Part shown: positions 23,753 to 36,575 of the stretch, piece by piece
Layout of the letters: every line of letters starts with the position of its first letter
How positions within the stretch are numbered: the first letter of the stretch is position 1
Source: Eucalyptus grandis
Lineage: Eukaryota > Streptophyta > Magnoliopsida > Myrtales > Myrtaceae
Length of the DNA: 64,000 nt
Assembly (NCBI RefSeq): GCF_016545825.1
Contig: NC_052619.1
Coordinates: 3,735,501-3,799,500, forward strand
Reading direction: 5' to 3'
The notes under the pieces: model-generated
Told to the model about the DNA's origin: nothing
The model's input: only the letters and a program-made list of their open reading frames with translations
The model's database searches: none
Program-made: the position numbers and the translations under genes

Positions 23753-26700
23753 TTAGTAAATTGGAGGCGGTGGCGACGCGTAGATGTACGCTGGGGGAGG
23801 AGGTGACTTCACTGGTGGTGGCGGCGATGTGTAGTGGTAGGGAGGAGGAGGGGACGGTGAAGGGGGAGGTGGGGACTTGTAGAGATAAGGAGGAGGTGGA
23901 GACGGTGACGGTGGTGGTGGAGATATGTAGTGGTATGGCGGTGGTGGAGATTTCACCGGTGGTGGAGGGGATGTGTAGTGGTAGGGGGGAGGTGGAGATG
24001 GTGATGGTGGTGGTGGGGATGTGTAGTGGTATGGCGGTGGTGGAGACTTGACTGGTGGTGGAGGTGAGGTGTAGTGGTAGGGCGGAGGAGGAGATGGTGA
24101 TGGGGGAGGTGGTGACTTGTAGACATAGGGAGGAGGTGGAGATGGTGATGGTGGTGGTGGTGAAATGTAATGGTATGGTGGTGGCGGAGATTTCACCGGC
24201 GGCGGTGGGGAATTGTAGTAGTACGGTGGAGGTGGAGATTTCACCGGTGGCGGTGGGGACTTGTAGTAGTAGGGTGGTGGTGGAGATGGGGATGGAGGAG
24301 GTGGTGACTTGTAGTAATAAGGTGGTGGAGGAGATGGGGAAGGAGGTGGTGGGGATTTGTAATAGTAAGGTGGAGGCGGGGATGGTGAAGGTGGAGGTGG
24401 GGACTTGTAGTAGTATGGTGGTGGTGGAGACTTCACAGGTGGAGGCGGGGATTTGTAATAATATGGTGGTGGTGGCGATGGCGATGGAGGAGGTGGCGAC
24501 TTGTAGTAATAAGGTGGTGGAGGGGATGGGGATGGTGGTGGTGGAGACTTGTAGATGTAGGGCGGCGGTGGAGGGGACTTGTAGATGTATGGTGGAGGAG
24601 GAGGCGACTTGTAGATGTAAGTCGGCGGCGGGGGTGGAGGAGACTTGTAAATGTAGGGTGGCGGTGGAGGCGACTTGTAGATGTAAGTCGGGGGCGGGGG
24701 TGGAGGGGACTTGTAGACGTATGGTGGAGGAGGAGGCGACTTGTAGATGTAAGTTGGCGGCGGGGGTGGAGGAGACTTGTAAATGTACGGTGGCGGTGGA
24801 GGCGACTTGTAGATGTAAGTCGGTGGCGGGGGTGGAGGAGATTTGTAGATGTATGGTGGAGGAGGAGGTGACTTGTAGATGTAAGTTGGTGGTGGTGGTG
24901 GAGGAGACTTGTACATGTAGGGCGGTGGCGGAGGCGACTTGTAGACGTATGGCGGAGGAGGAGGCGACTTGTAGATGTAGGGGGGTGGTGGAGGTGACTT
25001 ATAAACATAAGGAGACGAGGGTGGCGGTGGAGACTTGTAGACGTATGGCGGAGGAGGAGGTGACTTGTAGATGTAAGTCGGTGGTGGTGGTGGAGGAGAC
25101 TTGTAGATGTAGGGTGGTGGTGGAGGTGACTTATAAACATACGGAGACGAGGGTGGCGGTGGAGACTTGTAGACGTATGGCGGAGGAGGAGGCGACTTGT
25201 AGATGTAAGTCGGTGGTGGTGGTGGAGGAGACTTGTACATGTAGGGTGGTGGTGGAGGTGACTTATAAACATAAGGAGATGAGGGAGGCGGTGGAGACTT
25301 GTAGACGTATGGTGGTGGAGGAGGCGATTTGTAGATGTAAGTCGGTGGTGGCGGTGGAGGAGACTTGTAAACATATGGCGGCGGCGGTGGAGACTTGTAC
25401 ACATAAGTAGGTGGAGGTGGGGGTGGGGACTTGTAGATATATGGTGGTGGCGGGGGAGATTTGTAGATATAAGGAGCTGGCGTGGGCTCGGGCTTGGGCT
25501 TGGGCTTCTCACACTCCTTGTAAGGAGTTTTCGGGGCGTATGCGAAGGGCTTAGCATAGAGCACAACTTCATAATCGGACTTGGACTTTAGCCCAAGCTT
25601 CGCCCCCTTCTTGCCCCAGTGCAAGTTGGTGGGGATGTTGCACGGTGAGTCCTTGGGCGGCGCATGGAGCTTTGCCTTGCACGCCTTGGCCTTGCCATCC
25701 TTACCATAGTCGAACCCGTCGACCGTGATGCTGTACTTGCCGTTGATCTTGGTCTTGCCGTAAGCCTTGATCTCCTTCTCGCCGGCCTTGCAGGTCACTT
25801 CCACGACAGCACCTGTTCCAAATGACACAAACAAATTATAATTAATATAAGATAAGATAAAACGTAAGAAACAACCAATGATGTACGAGTCAAATACAGT
25901 ACAATGCTCCGAACGGTCATCACCTACTCCGAATAATCCAAACCAATCTTGTCTTTGCCGTATTGATTACTACTTCTCATTTTTTACACCGAAGAAAGGA
26001 CAACTATCCCAGGACAAAATATAGGATGAGTAGTTACAGGAATATATAATAGAATAATACTTTTCTGCATAAATCAGAAGCCGCTGACCTATTATGCTCT
26101 CGCAGAGAATATCTTGGTTCTCTGTATTGCGATGCATGTGCCTAAACGTGGTAGATTACAATGTTCTGACTAGGTTTGTGAGCCCTTTTAATTTATGATA
26201 ATTAAAGTGACTATTATATAGGGAAATTTTAGAATAACTGAGCATCTTAAAAGGAGAAATGGGATTCTGCAATTATTGCTAAAGCCGGAAAAAGTAGATG
26301 TATAATCTGAAAATAAAGAGAAAAATGTTGAATTTCCACGATGAGTTGGACTCCATTGTTACTTTAACTACTTCAATAATCTCTTAAGAGCTGTGGAAAT
26401 TAGAAACCCATGTGAGGATCCGAGATCCTGACTCTTCTTGCACGAATGCAATTAGGGTTCAGTAAAAGTCACGTGATTTGACCAATCACTAAGGCCGTAC
26501 AATTATTACCGACCCTACTCTATAGAAATTAATGTCGTTACATAGAAAGTAACAAATGTCTTTTCGCTATTCCCAGTACGATTTGTTTAGATCATAATAA
26601 TTATTAAAAACTGGTGAATTATGATAAAATTATGAAGTTGGTCAGAGGGAACGGATTGGGTACCTTTGAGGTGCTTCTTGTCGTGGGATTTCACAGGGTA

Positions 26701-27845
26701 TCCCCAGTCGTAGCATCTGTAGCAGTAGACCTTTCCGACCACCTTGACGACCTTGTGGTGGGGATGCGGGTGAGGGTGCGGCGATGGCGGCGGCGGCGAG
26801 GTGTAGTAGTAAGGAGGAGGAAGAGACTTCGGAGGTGGCGGTGGCGATGTGTAGTAGTACGGAGTCGGTGGAGGAGGCGGAGACTTGTAGTAGTACGGCG
26901 GAGGAGAATGCGCCGGCGGTGGCGGAGATTTATAGTAGTAAGGTGGCGGAGGAGATGGGGAGGGTGGTGGTGGTGATTTGTAATAGTATGGTGGTGGAGG
27001 TGAGTGTTTCGGTGGCGGTGGTGAGGTGTAGTGGTATGGTGGCGGAGGAGATGGTGAGGGCGGCGGCGGCGATTTGTAGTAGTACGGCGGGGGAGGAGAT
27101 TTCTTTGGCGGTGGTGGTGATGTGTAGTGGTAAGGTGGAGGAGGAGATGGAGATGGAGGGGGTGGAGATTTGTAGTAGTATGGTGGTGGCGGAGATGGGG
27201 AAGGCGGCGGCGGCGACTTGTAATAGTAAGGCGGAGGAGGAGATTTCTTTGGTGGCGGTGGAGACTTGTAGTAATACGGTGGTGGTGGCGAGGGTGAGGG
27301 CGGGGGTGGGGATTTATAGTAATAAGGTGGCGGCGGGGAAGGGGAGGGTGGTGGAGGAGACTTGTACAAGTATGGGGGCGGTGGAGATGGTGAAGGTGGC
27401 GGAGGAGACTTGTAAACATACGGTGGGGGCGGAGACGGGGATGGTGGAGGCGGAGACTTATAGACGTACGGTGGTGGTGGAGATGGTGAAGGTGGCGGGG
27501 GACTCTTGTACACATACGGTGGTGGTGGGGACGGCGACGGCGGTGGAGGAGACTTGTAAACGTACGGTGGCGGGGAGACGGGGATGGCGGAGGCGGCGAT
27601 TTGTAAACATAAGGAGGGGGTGGGGAAGGGGAAGGTGGCGGGGGTGACTTGTACACGTACGGCGGCGGCGGAGACGGGGAGGGCGGGGGCGGGGACTTAT
27701 ACTCGTAAGGCGGAGGAGGGGAAGAGTACACGTACCCATCAGCGGAGGCGGAGCCCACATTGCTCGAGACGACGAGCACGGCCAGCGCCATGGCCAATGC
27801 CGGCCAAAGGCGACCCCGATCGGGGCCGCCACCGGGGCTCATCAT
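23753..27845 (-). CDS. Extensin with central Pollen Ole e 1 domain (cell-wall hydroxyproline-rich glycoprotein); apparent 1-base frameshift
   Basis: Two exons: 27845-26664 and 25812-23753 (TAA at 23755-23753), intron GT-AG, phase 1. Exon 1 begins [20 protein letters not shown] and continues as a hydrophobic signal peptide with a likely cleavage near SASA-DG, followed by many [20 protein letters not shown] repeats and a His-Pro-rich hinge. The Ole e 1 domain spans the intron: [20 protein letters not shown] in exon 1, then [20 protein letters not shown] onwards, with six cysteines in all. The second arm, after [13 protein letters not shown], has [10 protein letters not shown] repeats, then [16 protein letters not shown] and SPPPPVK repeats. 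Ser-Pro4/5 blocks are hydroxylated and arabinosylated, and Tyr-X-Tyr motifs cross-link extensins in the wall (family knowledge). The exon 1 frame changes in the G run 27572-27575, where neighbouring units predict one extra G; with it both exons would join in frame over about 1080 residues. This is either a null allele or a sequencing/assembly error. Confidence 0.9.
24970..25370 (-). repeat. 132-bp higher-order repeat in the extensin C-terminal arm
   Basis: A 44-residue super-unit made of four sub-units ([34 protein letters not shown], and SPPPPPY with Met or Ile before YK) occurs three times. The diagnostic SSP-encoding words start near 25011, 25143 and 25275, exactly 132 bases apart. The rest of the arm repeats the shorter 10- and 12-residue units. 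This suggests growth by unequal exchange of whole super-units. Confidence 0.85.
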
Positions 27846-27997
27846 CGGTGGTCACCCGGGAAGGTCGCTGCCTCCGGTCAATGCCTAGTGAATTCCGGCG
27901 TTCTCACCAACGAAAAATGTTGGGAGAACGGAGAGAAAGATGGAGGGGTTTGGTTGTGGAGGGGAGTGATGGCTTTAGGACTTCTGTGCGGACTGAC

Positions 27998-28007
27998 TAT
28001 AAATAGC
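27998..28007 (-). promoter_or_regulatory. Possible TATA box of the extensin gene
   Basis: CTATAAATAG on the plus strand reads CTATTTATAG on the gene strand, about 155 bases upstream of the ATG at 27845. The position suits a 5' UTR of some 120 bases. The canonical orientation is on the opposite strand, so this is tentative. Confidence 0.35.
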
Positions 28008-28059
28008 TGATCAAGCGGTCGTTGGAGGGGAGCTGTCATAAGGGACAATTTCAAATTTC

Positions 28060-31000
28060 GATTAAAATAATAATCTTTTCTTCTCTAATCAAATGCATCA
28101 AAATGGGGTTTCTCTAGCTGGCAGTGATAAGTTATTGTAAGGAACTGCTTGGATCGTATTTGATTAATTAAATTCATCTTCAGGGCACGTTCGTATCAGC
28201 TACCGCATTGGACCATATGGCAGACATAGATTAGTTTTCTCATCCATCTTTGGACCATCTTTCGTCGCAAAAGAAAGAAAAAGCTAAAAATTAAACAAAA
28301 CCCGAGCCATCGTTTCTGAATTTGCTATGAGTGCCTAGTACGCTTGATTTGATACTTGAAACATGTCTTAATTTCCTAAATGATGCATGATCGGGTTCTT
28401 AAGAAATAAACAATTGCACGTCCGTCTCCACTACCTCTTCACTGACGAAGACTTCCCAAATTTTTTTTCTAGGGTTTTGTATTTGTGAATTTCAAGAGCA
28501 TGTGATTTCTCAATAATGAGAATGGCATGTGCTGGGGAGCTCAATTAATGGCAAAGTTGCAGCCTTTTCAGGAATATCGAGGTACACATAAAGTTGACAA
28601 AAATTAGAAAACAGGAGATGAAGGTTCTTTTTCGTTGGGACCCCAGTTGGTTGTCTAAAGGAGAAGTAATATCCTTGGACCCAACCCCACCCCAAAAAAA
28701 ATTTCCACTGCTGTACATAAATTTCAGTAATTGGTAATTTATATTTTATCCAAGTTTAGGGTCTGATCATTTGTGTTAAACCTGCTATCAATGATGCATC
28801 AATTGGGTCATCAATAGGTTTGTATACAGCACTAATGTGCACTAATGTTAATCACCATGTTTCTCATATACTAACCACATACAAATCACAATCTCCCCAT
28901 GGTGTCTCCCCTCCACAATCGATAATTAGAATAATCAAAATAATGATTAGATAATAAATTTATAAAAAGAGAAATTCTTCCATGGTCATTCTGATTATGC
29001 CAATTCATGCCATGGAAATTGCATCCCAAGGCATGGCATTAATAAAAAAATTTAAAATGGCACGCACCAAAAACCTTTTTTTCCTTCTCACTCTCGAGCC
29101 TCTTCTTTAATCCTGGAGGCCTGGGTTGGAGGATAATGCAGAGCGGTTGGTGCTACATGAAAATTTAGTAATCCTAAGAATAAAATAATTATTTATTTAT
29201 TTATTTGTTTATTTTGGTTTTTTTTTTTTTTTGGGGGCAAAAATTAGGAATATTGGGTCAGTGAAAACTGGAACAAAGGGATAAAAAGAGGGAGTGAGAA
29301 GGTTCCTAGTCATTTTCCAAAGCTTGAGATTTTGAGAAATTATGGGTCAAATTTGGAAGGCAAATATGAAGAACGAAGCAGGCCATAAAGAAGGCGATAC
29401 TAATTTTTTTTATGGTCAGCACTGGACCACAGCTTCCTATTCACTTTCTTCTTTTTTCTTCTTTTTTGAATTCCAACCTTTCTTTTTCCTTTTTTAATCA
29501 ATAAAAAAAAAGGAACTTTTTTTGGGGCTGCTCTAATTTTAGAAATCTTGATATCGAAAAAGCTCCTTCTATCTTCACCTGCCCCTATAACTATACCCTC
29601 ACTTTTCTTTTTCCTTTCCTTCACTCTGCAAAAGCCAGACATGTGAAGTTTCAAATCGCTTTTCTTCAATTTCTTTTAATTTGTTTTCTGGATTTGTCTT
29701 CTTAAAAGGGGTGTTCAGAATATTTTTCAGTCATGCAAGATTACAAATTTAGGCCCATTTAATAATTATTAATAAAAAAGACAGAACAGGAGTTGCAGAA
29801 AATTTTGGGCCAAGTAAGGGGGATTTTGCACGACATTCACTCTTTTACTGCAACTTCTAGAAGGGACCATGAAAATGATGGCATTATCTTTTCTTTTATG
29901 AAAGCAACTTTTCCTTTTTTCTCTGTTAATCGTGAGAACAGCTGTTTTAGCTAGAAATTCCACCGAGTCCCCTGCTCTTTTGACCTGACAGAAATTAGAA
30001 AAAAAACAATCTGGAAGTAATTAATTAAGGCTTAAGTAGGATTAGTAGCTTAATAAGAATATGCTTGTTTTTTACTTTCCTCTCTCCTGGTGGCTCCGCC
30101 TGCCGGTGCCGATAAGAAAAGTGTTAGGTACGGATTTCTTCCTCTTAAAGCTTTAATGTTTGTGCAGTTTGATATTCTGAATTTAGTAAAAAAGTTGTGC
30201 AATCCAGGGCTTTTATTTACCCGCTGTGACTGATAACTCAAATTCAGATTTCTTTTTTCTTGTTTTTCCTGTTTGTTTTTTGCTTGTTTGGTGCCAAACT
30301 AGTGGCCTGACGAGTAATGTCACATATGATAGAGTTAGAGCAATTGATCGAAAAATTTGATTGCATAAATTGAAAAGGTTAGAGGACTTATTGCAAAAAA
30401 GAAAAATCAGAGGATCAAAATGCACAAATGTTGAAACGTATTGGACTAACTTTGTACTTTATAATATCAACTACTATTTTCACTAGATGCAAATGTGCAC
30501 CTGCTTTATTAGCTAAAGTACCTATATAGAGAAATTTTTCAGCTAGCTGTATACATGAAAGACAAACCCTAATAGTAGAACGCTAGCAGATCGTGGAAGT
30601 TGTGAAAATTTTTTTGTAAATAGATGCCTAGGTATTCATAAGACAGCTACTTAGTTCACCATGTATAGCAGTGCGAGGTTAAGAAACAGTTTTTGCTAAG
30701 TTGTCTTAAGGACTTAATCAAGATAATGCCACGTGTAAATTGTTTTAAATTTGAGAATTAGGTTTGATTGCATTATTGTGTAGATGTATCCATTACCAGA
30801 ACTACTTTAAAAAAAAAAAAAAAGATTTTATCCACTGATGATGTAATTTTTGCGTATATCGTATGAAGATTATGAGGGTGATGAAAAATAAAACAAAGCA
30901 ATTTTATAAGGCATGCTTTCCCTTTTGACTCTTCATGTAATCCAAATCAGAGAGAAGCTGTAACACTGCTTTCGGTTCTTTGTCATGCCAATCTGATCAT

Positions 31001-33379
31001 CAATGTTTTTAATTAGGTTTTGATTAGGTTTGGATTTGAAGAAGTACCCAAGAAAAAAATATTTACAATTCATTAATGGGTTAAAAATAATACTTACTAT
31101 TCGATGGATTTCTCATTATGAGGATGTCACCCAAACGAATTATAGCAAGAAAAAAAAATCATTTATCAACACTTAAAATTTTATTTATAACCTTTTCTCC
31201 GACCTTTGTAGAATCCAACTTCTGGGGTCATTTTAAAACCCTCAAATTTACTAACTAAAAGATCATCTTTATTTCGGCAAAAATTTTAGTTGTGGCCTAT
31301 TGGCTTGGTTAAAAGTGAAAACAAATCATCATCTTTATTCAAAGCTAGGCTTGGTTCTAATTTTATTTTTTCCTTCCTCCTCATAACGAAAGAATCAAAG
31401 ATATGGTACTATCTTTTTCTACTATTTTTTTAGCTTGATCACATAATTTTTTGTAGGATTATGTGTTGATAATATCACCGAAAAGTCCAAGGATTTGATT
31501 TGATATGGATCTTCCTCAAAGATCATCTAGTTAATTTCAACATTTCGATAAAAAGTGCTCTGCGATATGGATGAACTAGCATGGTAGCTATACATACATT
31601 TACATACAAACGTGTAAAAGTCACCAATAATTAAGATTAGATTGATGTGTTAACGATCAACTTAACGAAGGCCACGAGTCCTCACATGGAGGGTTCTGTC
31701 AAAGTCATTATCATCCAAAATCGCAAGTCTTTATCTATGTTTTTAAAAAGACAAAAATGACAGAAGGCGAAGGAGAGAAGCGAAGAATCGTCCTCATATA
31801 ATCCAGTTCTCGTTTCCCAATTTTTTTTTTTAAATCTTTTCTAGATTTTTATACTAATTATTGTCCCTTGTCTTTGTTTTTAATGTCGTCCTCCAATCGG
31901 CCACGATCTGGATATCCTCGCACCACGAGGAGAGACATTTCCAAGGGGGAACATTAAAGAATTCATTTAGTGCAAAACCCAACAAAAATGGCTTTATCTT
32001 ATAGTGATAAATTATAATTATCTCGAAATAATGGTACAAGAAATGGGGGTTAATTAAAGATTTAGGTCCCTTTGATCCGATCTATGCTCTTAGAAAAAAT
32101 AAAACATGAATTTATAATTTGTGAGGTTGCGAAGTCAACATCAATCAATCATAGAATTAATGATATCCCACATGAGAAGCAAAGAATCGATTTTTCTCCC
32201 CAAAACCATGATGAGATGGGTGCGTGACAATCTTTTTAGAAGTTAAGCTATAAGCCAAGCTGACTGTACTACTAATTTAGGTGATGATAGTAGTACAATG
32301 GGGTCAGCGTTTGGATCATGCATTGGATCCTTTTACATGTATCTCTCTTTCTAGACTAGTCTACGAACACACACACACATATATATAATATGTGATTTTC
32401 CAATTTAATTTGGATGGCTTGCGAAGTTCAAACTCATCACCTTACAATGACAAAAATAAAATGAAAATGCGATTTCTATTGAGTTTTAGCTGATTATTGA
32501 TGAATGATTAAGATATGTCCAGTGGAAAAATAAATCTATTTTTAAAACTAAATTTAAAAAGTCAAATCGTTGCATAAATTTGTGATGAGGACGCTCCGAA
32601 AGCGGACTTTCTCATCATAAAATGTAAAAAAGGGAAATGCAATGAGAACCAAGGGATTCTTGCCAACAGTTCTACAGAATCATTCTTTGCCAGCGAAACC
32701 AAGTTAGAAAATACCGAAGAGCACCAAATGGGCAAGCCGGGTCAAGAGGGAAATTTGTTAATTTCATTCGTTAGTTGAGATTGAACTATCAAATTCCAGA
32801 AAATATTTATTTATTTCTGGTTCTTTGCCAATTGGTGCATTATTGCTATTGAAATGGTCATTGATGGCTGCTGTACCTGGTCACGACAGGCGACAAAACG
32901 GGCAGGCGTCTCCAACGTGCTTTTTGAATTTTTCTGCCGATTCACAAATTGCACCTTGCACCTTAAATTTCCTTTTTCAAATCGCTCTTGGGACGGGAGA
33001 TTTTTGCCTTTTTATCGCGTCGTGAAAAGGGATCACCGGCATCGGATGGAAAAGACAGAGACGGCACGCAAGAGGAAATAGAGGGGAGACATCGCCCCCC
33101 TTCAATTTTCTAGAATGCTCATGGATTTTCGTGCTATCGTAAGTTCGAAGCCAACGACTTTTTTGGCACCACAAGTTTGACCCATAAAATTTGAAAAGTT
33201 CGACCGGGCGTCCATAATATGAACCAAGCCAAATTAGAATCTGCCATAACCAACATAAAACCGAATGAACCTAACCAAAAGAATAACTAAAAACGATTCC
33301 TTAGAAGACCAGCTGAAACACGCCAATATTCAGCATTGTATTCACGCCGATATTCAGCTATTCTATTGTTGTGTGTAAG
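28060..33379. other. Gene-poor AT-rich region
   Basis: I see no gene. Open frames are all under 90 codons, dominated by Lys/Phe/Leu runs from A/T tracts (for example 29400-29669 minus). Poly(T) and poly(A) tracts occur near 29219, 30808 and 31819. Remote regulatory sequence for the extensin gene could lie in the first part but nothing specific is recognisable. Confidence 0.55.
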
Positions 33380-33532
33380 GAAAAATTACCCGATTGATCA
33401 TAAATGTCGTGGAAGGACTATATTAGTATTTTATATAAAATTTTAAAACTAAATTGACAAAATTAAAAAGTTTAAGATCAAATTGACATTTATATAAAAA
33501 GTTTATGACTAATTAGACAATTTCCTCCTGTA
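33380..33532. mobile_element. Small MITE-like element (~150 bp)
   Basis: The left end GGAAAAATTACCCGATTGAT and the reverse complement of the right end GGAAATTGTCTAATTAGTCA followed by TAAA are imperfect inverted repeats. Interior words (AAACTAAATTGACA, AAGTTTAAGATCAAATTGAC) match the subterminal words of the larger elements at 54.3 and 57.5 kb, so it may be a deletion derivative of that group. Confidence 0.4.
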
Positions 33533-35117
33533 AATGATACTCAATATTTTTGCCCTAATTTGAAACGAAACCCACCTACACAATCACACTCTCGGTTGCC
33601 TTATGTAATCTTCCTCTAGTCTGTGTTATTATCTTCTATGGTTGGCACTAAGGATATCACATATCTTATGTGGTTAGCACTAAGCATTCACCTACAAAAC
33701 CCAGAAATCAGGATAACATTGGAAAATTTTACCTGACTAGATCAAACACGTGATTTGTGAGTTTCACACCTTTCAAAACATTTAATTTACTTATAATTAT
33801 ATTCATTATGATTCAAGATCTTCAAGCAGTTTGGAATAAAAGTCGAGGGCCATAGTTCATTCTGGAAAAAGAGAATTCCAACATTTGGAAAGAGTTTAGC
33901 TCCAACTGGGCCAAATGATTAACTTATAAAATTTAGTCAACTGATAGCATTGAATCATCTAACTTATTAATGATTATTATCACAAAAATTTGAGAAGGGC
34001 CATAATTTGTATTAAAAGCATAGATAGTTTGTCATGACAACATGATCATAAATTGCTTTGAGGAACTTTTCATAAAAAGACCAGAGTATTGCTTATATTG
34101 CTAAAGTGAAACTATGAAATGCGCAATTAATTCATCTAAAACTCAAGTTGGAGGTAAACTGAAGTCTGCTATCTGGACTTGCAAAATTGAAAAACGCATT
34201 ATGGAACATCCGAGATATATGATCGCATTCAAATCAAGTGTAGGAAAGTATTCTAATGCAACGTGCAGAGAAAGAGCAAGGCCGACCATCAATTTAGTAA
34301 AAATGGTCAAGTCAACAATGGCAATTGAGAATGTCCATTGTTTGAATTTTGAAATTTTCCTATTATGATCAATGACACAAGATAAATTTTTTGATGGAAC
34401 ATTTCCTTTAAAGTTTATATGAGCTTGAAATCAAGTCAAGGTTGCCCTCAAATATAATATATATACAAACATATGTATATATATGTAATTATCATGACAG
34501 TTTGTGCATGGGATACTCCATGCTAGTGGTGCATGTAGTCAAGATGAAGACATGCAATCATCATTTAGTGCAAGAAAAAGAGCACCTCATGATCCTCAAG
34601 ATGAAGAAGAGATACGATTCGACTTTTCGAAAGGACGACATCACCAGAGTCGAAGCAGGTCCAATCATGGGGATGGAGCGAGTCCGTAAGACTGGCACTG
34701 TCGATATTGGAATACAGAGTCATTGACTGCTTTCATCGTGCATCTGCGAGTGCATGCTCTGTCGCTTTGCTCGGGCTTTTCCGGATATCCTAAAGAGGGA
34801 AAAAGACTTCACAGGAATGATTTGGTCCTTCGATTGGGGCAAGCATTTTGATTATCTTTGCCTCCTCTTTCTTCAACTTTTTGTCCATGCAATAATTGGG
34901 GATGGACGTTGCTGCAAACCGTACGTATTTTTTTTTTTTTTTTTTTTTTTTCAGTTGTATTGTATGGTTGGGATAAATGGTTCCAGAGTATTTTGGATCG
35001 CTCATTTGAAAGGTCCGACTTATAGGCGCAATGAATTTTAAATGATCTGAATTTATTTTATATTTTAATTTTCCCCTTTCTTCCTCTTTCCCACTTCCCC
35101 CCACTTTTTGACTCTAA
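33533..35117. other. AT-rich intergenic stretch
   Basis: No supportable gene. A short forward frame at 34504-34689 ends in a charged tail (RKRAPHDPQDEEEIRFDFSK); it lacks a clear signal peptide or splice context and was not accepted. A T-run of over twenty bases sits at about 34928-34951. Confidence 0.45.
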
Positions 35118-35791
35118 GAGCCTGTTTGTTAAAAATAAATTTTGTTCCCCAAAAAAATTTCTATTGTTTTTGTTCGGGAAACGAAAAAAAGAATAGAAAC
35201 GCGTTTAGTAAAAATTTTGTTTCCAAGAGGAATAGATTTGAAACATAAACAAGAAATAGAAAAAGTAGTTTCTTATTCCCAATAACAATTTCTAAAATAA
35301 AATTTTCTCTTTCTTATGTTTTCTTCTTTTTCTTCTTCCTTTTGCCGGTCGCCAGCCTTAGCCATGATCAGTGCGGCGACCAGCCAGACGAGGGCTGGCA
35401 ACCTTGCTGAAGCATTGCTGATCCTTGGAGACATCGAGCCATGGCGAGGCTTGGCCTCTCTAGTTGGTGTGAGGCCGAGCCTCGCCAAGCGAGGGCAAGG
35501 TCAAGGCTAGGCTGGCCTCCGTGTGAGCACGTTGGACGTCGCCCCGCCGGTTTGGCCATAGAGAAAAAGAAAAAGGAAAAAGGAAAAAAAATAATAAAAA
35601 ATTAAAAATTAAAAGAAATAAAAAAAAATCTAAGAATTTTACCAAAAGTATTTTTATCTCGGGATAGAAATTTTGGTAAGTTACTAAACGCGTTCTTTTG
35701 CTCAGAAATTATTCCCAAGAACAGCAACAAAAAAAAATCATTTTTTATCAAAAATTGTTTCTCGAAATAGAATGGTTACTAAACGCACCCT
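35118..35791. mobile_element. Non-autonomous inverted-repeat element with GC-rich centre
   Basis: The left end AGAGCCTGTTTGTTAAAA and the reverse complement of the right end AGGGTGCGTTTAGTAACC are imperfect inverted repeats. The flanks are A/T-rich with GTTTCC/GGAAAC-type words, while the centre (about 35340-35560) is strongly GC-rich, with words such as GGCGAGGCTTGGCC and GAGCCTCGCC. No transposase is seen and no convincing target-site duplication was found. Confidence 0.6.
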
Positions 35792-36130
35792 AAGCGTCAC
35801 CTCTCCTCACATGTGTTGCTCGTGTCTCCTAACCGGCTAGCCTCTCCCTCTCTCTCCGTTCGACAGCCTTGCGCTAGCAATGCCATTGCGCCTCCTTCTA
35901 ACTTCGTTTTTTTTTTTTTTTTTTTGGGGGGGGAGAGGGATTGATGGGTAACAGGAGACAGAGGCAAGGATACACGAACGTCTGTATTAATGTATATAAA
36001 CTGAGTTAATTCATTCAATTGAGATTATGACACCATGTATCTCTAATTGTATCTCCATCAGTCATTTATTTTTCTAGATGATGCACGTATCCTGACATGG
36101 AAATTTAAAACATCATCATTTCTTTCTAAG

Positions 36131-36575
36131 GAAATGATATAAATGGTCATTGAACTTTAGCCCAACGTGCAATGTCGTTTTTGTACTTTTAATTTATTTA
36201 ATGTGGTTCATGAACTTAAGTCTAATGTATAATGTTGTCCCTGAAATTTTAATTTAATCGATGTGGTTTTTGAAATTTTAATTTATTTAATATGGTCCAT
36301 AAACTTTTGGTGTATGTTCAATTTAGTTTATGAACTATATAAAAAAAATATTTGATGTTGTCTATGGACTTGAATTAATGAAATGATAACATTGAATATT
36401 TTCATATATTTTATGAACTAAATCAAACATATAACAAAAGTATAAGAACCACATCGAATAAATTATAAATTTAGGGACATCATTACACATTGTATTATAG
36501 TTTATGGATCACATTAAACAAATTAAAAATTCAAAGATGACATTATACATTAAATTAAAGTTTCGGGATCATTTA
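36131..36575. mobile_element. MITE-like element with internal sub-repeats
   Basis: Left-end ATAAATGGTCATTGAACTTT and the reverse complement of the right end ATAAATGATCCCGAAACTTT form an imperfect inverted repeat. The left half repeats a unit of roughly 50-60 bases (AATTTATTTAATGTGGTTCA-like), and its complement recurs in the right half. It is non-coding and ends are approximate. Confidence 0.55.

Noticed and set aside
24055..25410. 451-codon open frame on the plus strand opposite the extensin
   Set aside because: It is the antisense of the SPPPP repeats; the Val/Glu/Met/Cys pattern follows mechanically from the repeat codons and shows no domain.
24433..25572. 379-codon His/Ser/Thr-rich frame on the minus strand
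   Set aside because: An out-of-frame reading of the same extensin repeats; the in-frame reading gives the Ole e 1 domain and Tyr-X-Tyr motifs.
26587..27513. Internal ATG at 27513 as the true extensin start
   Set aside because: It starts inside the repeat array without a signal peptide; the upstream ATG at 27845 has one, and the one-base frame change explains the break. The frame also reads through the donor at 26663.
26784..27647. 287-codon plus-strand frame opposite extensin exon 1
   Set aside because: Shadow of the repeat array with no start context or recognisable domain.
34504..34689. Possible small secreted peptide with a charged C-terminus
   Set aside because: No clear signal peptide, and the tail does not fit CLE, RGF or CEP consensus patterns as I know them.
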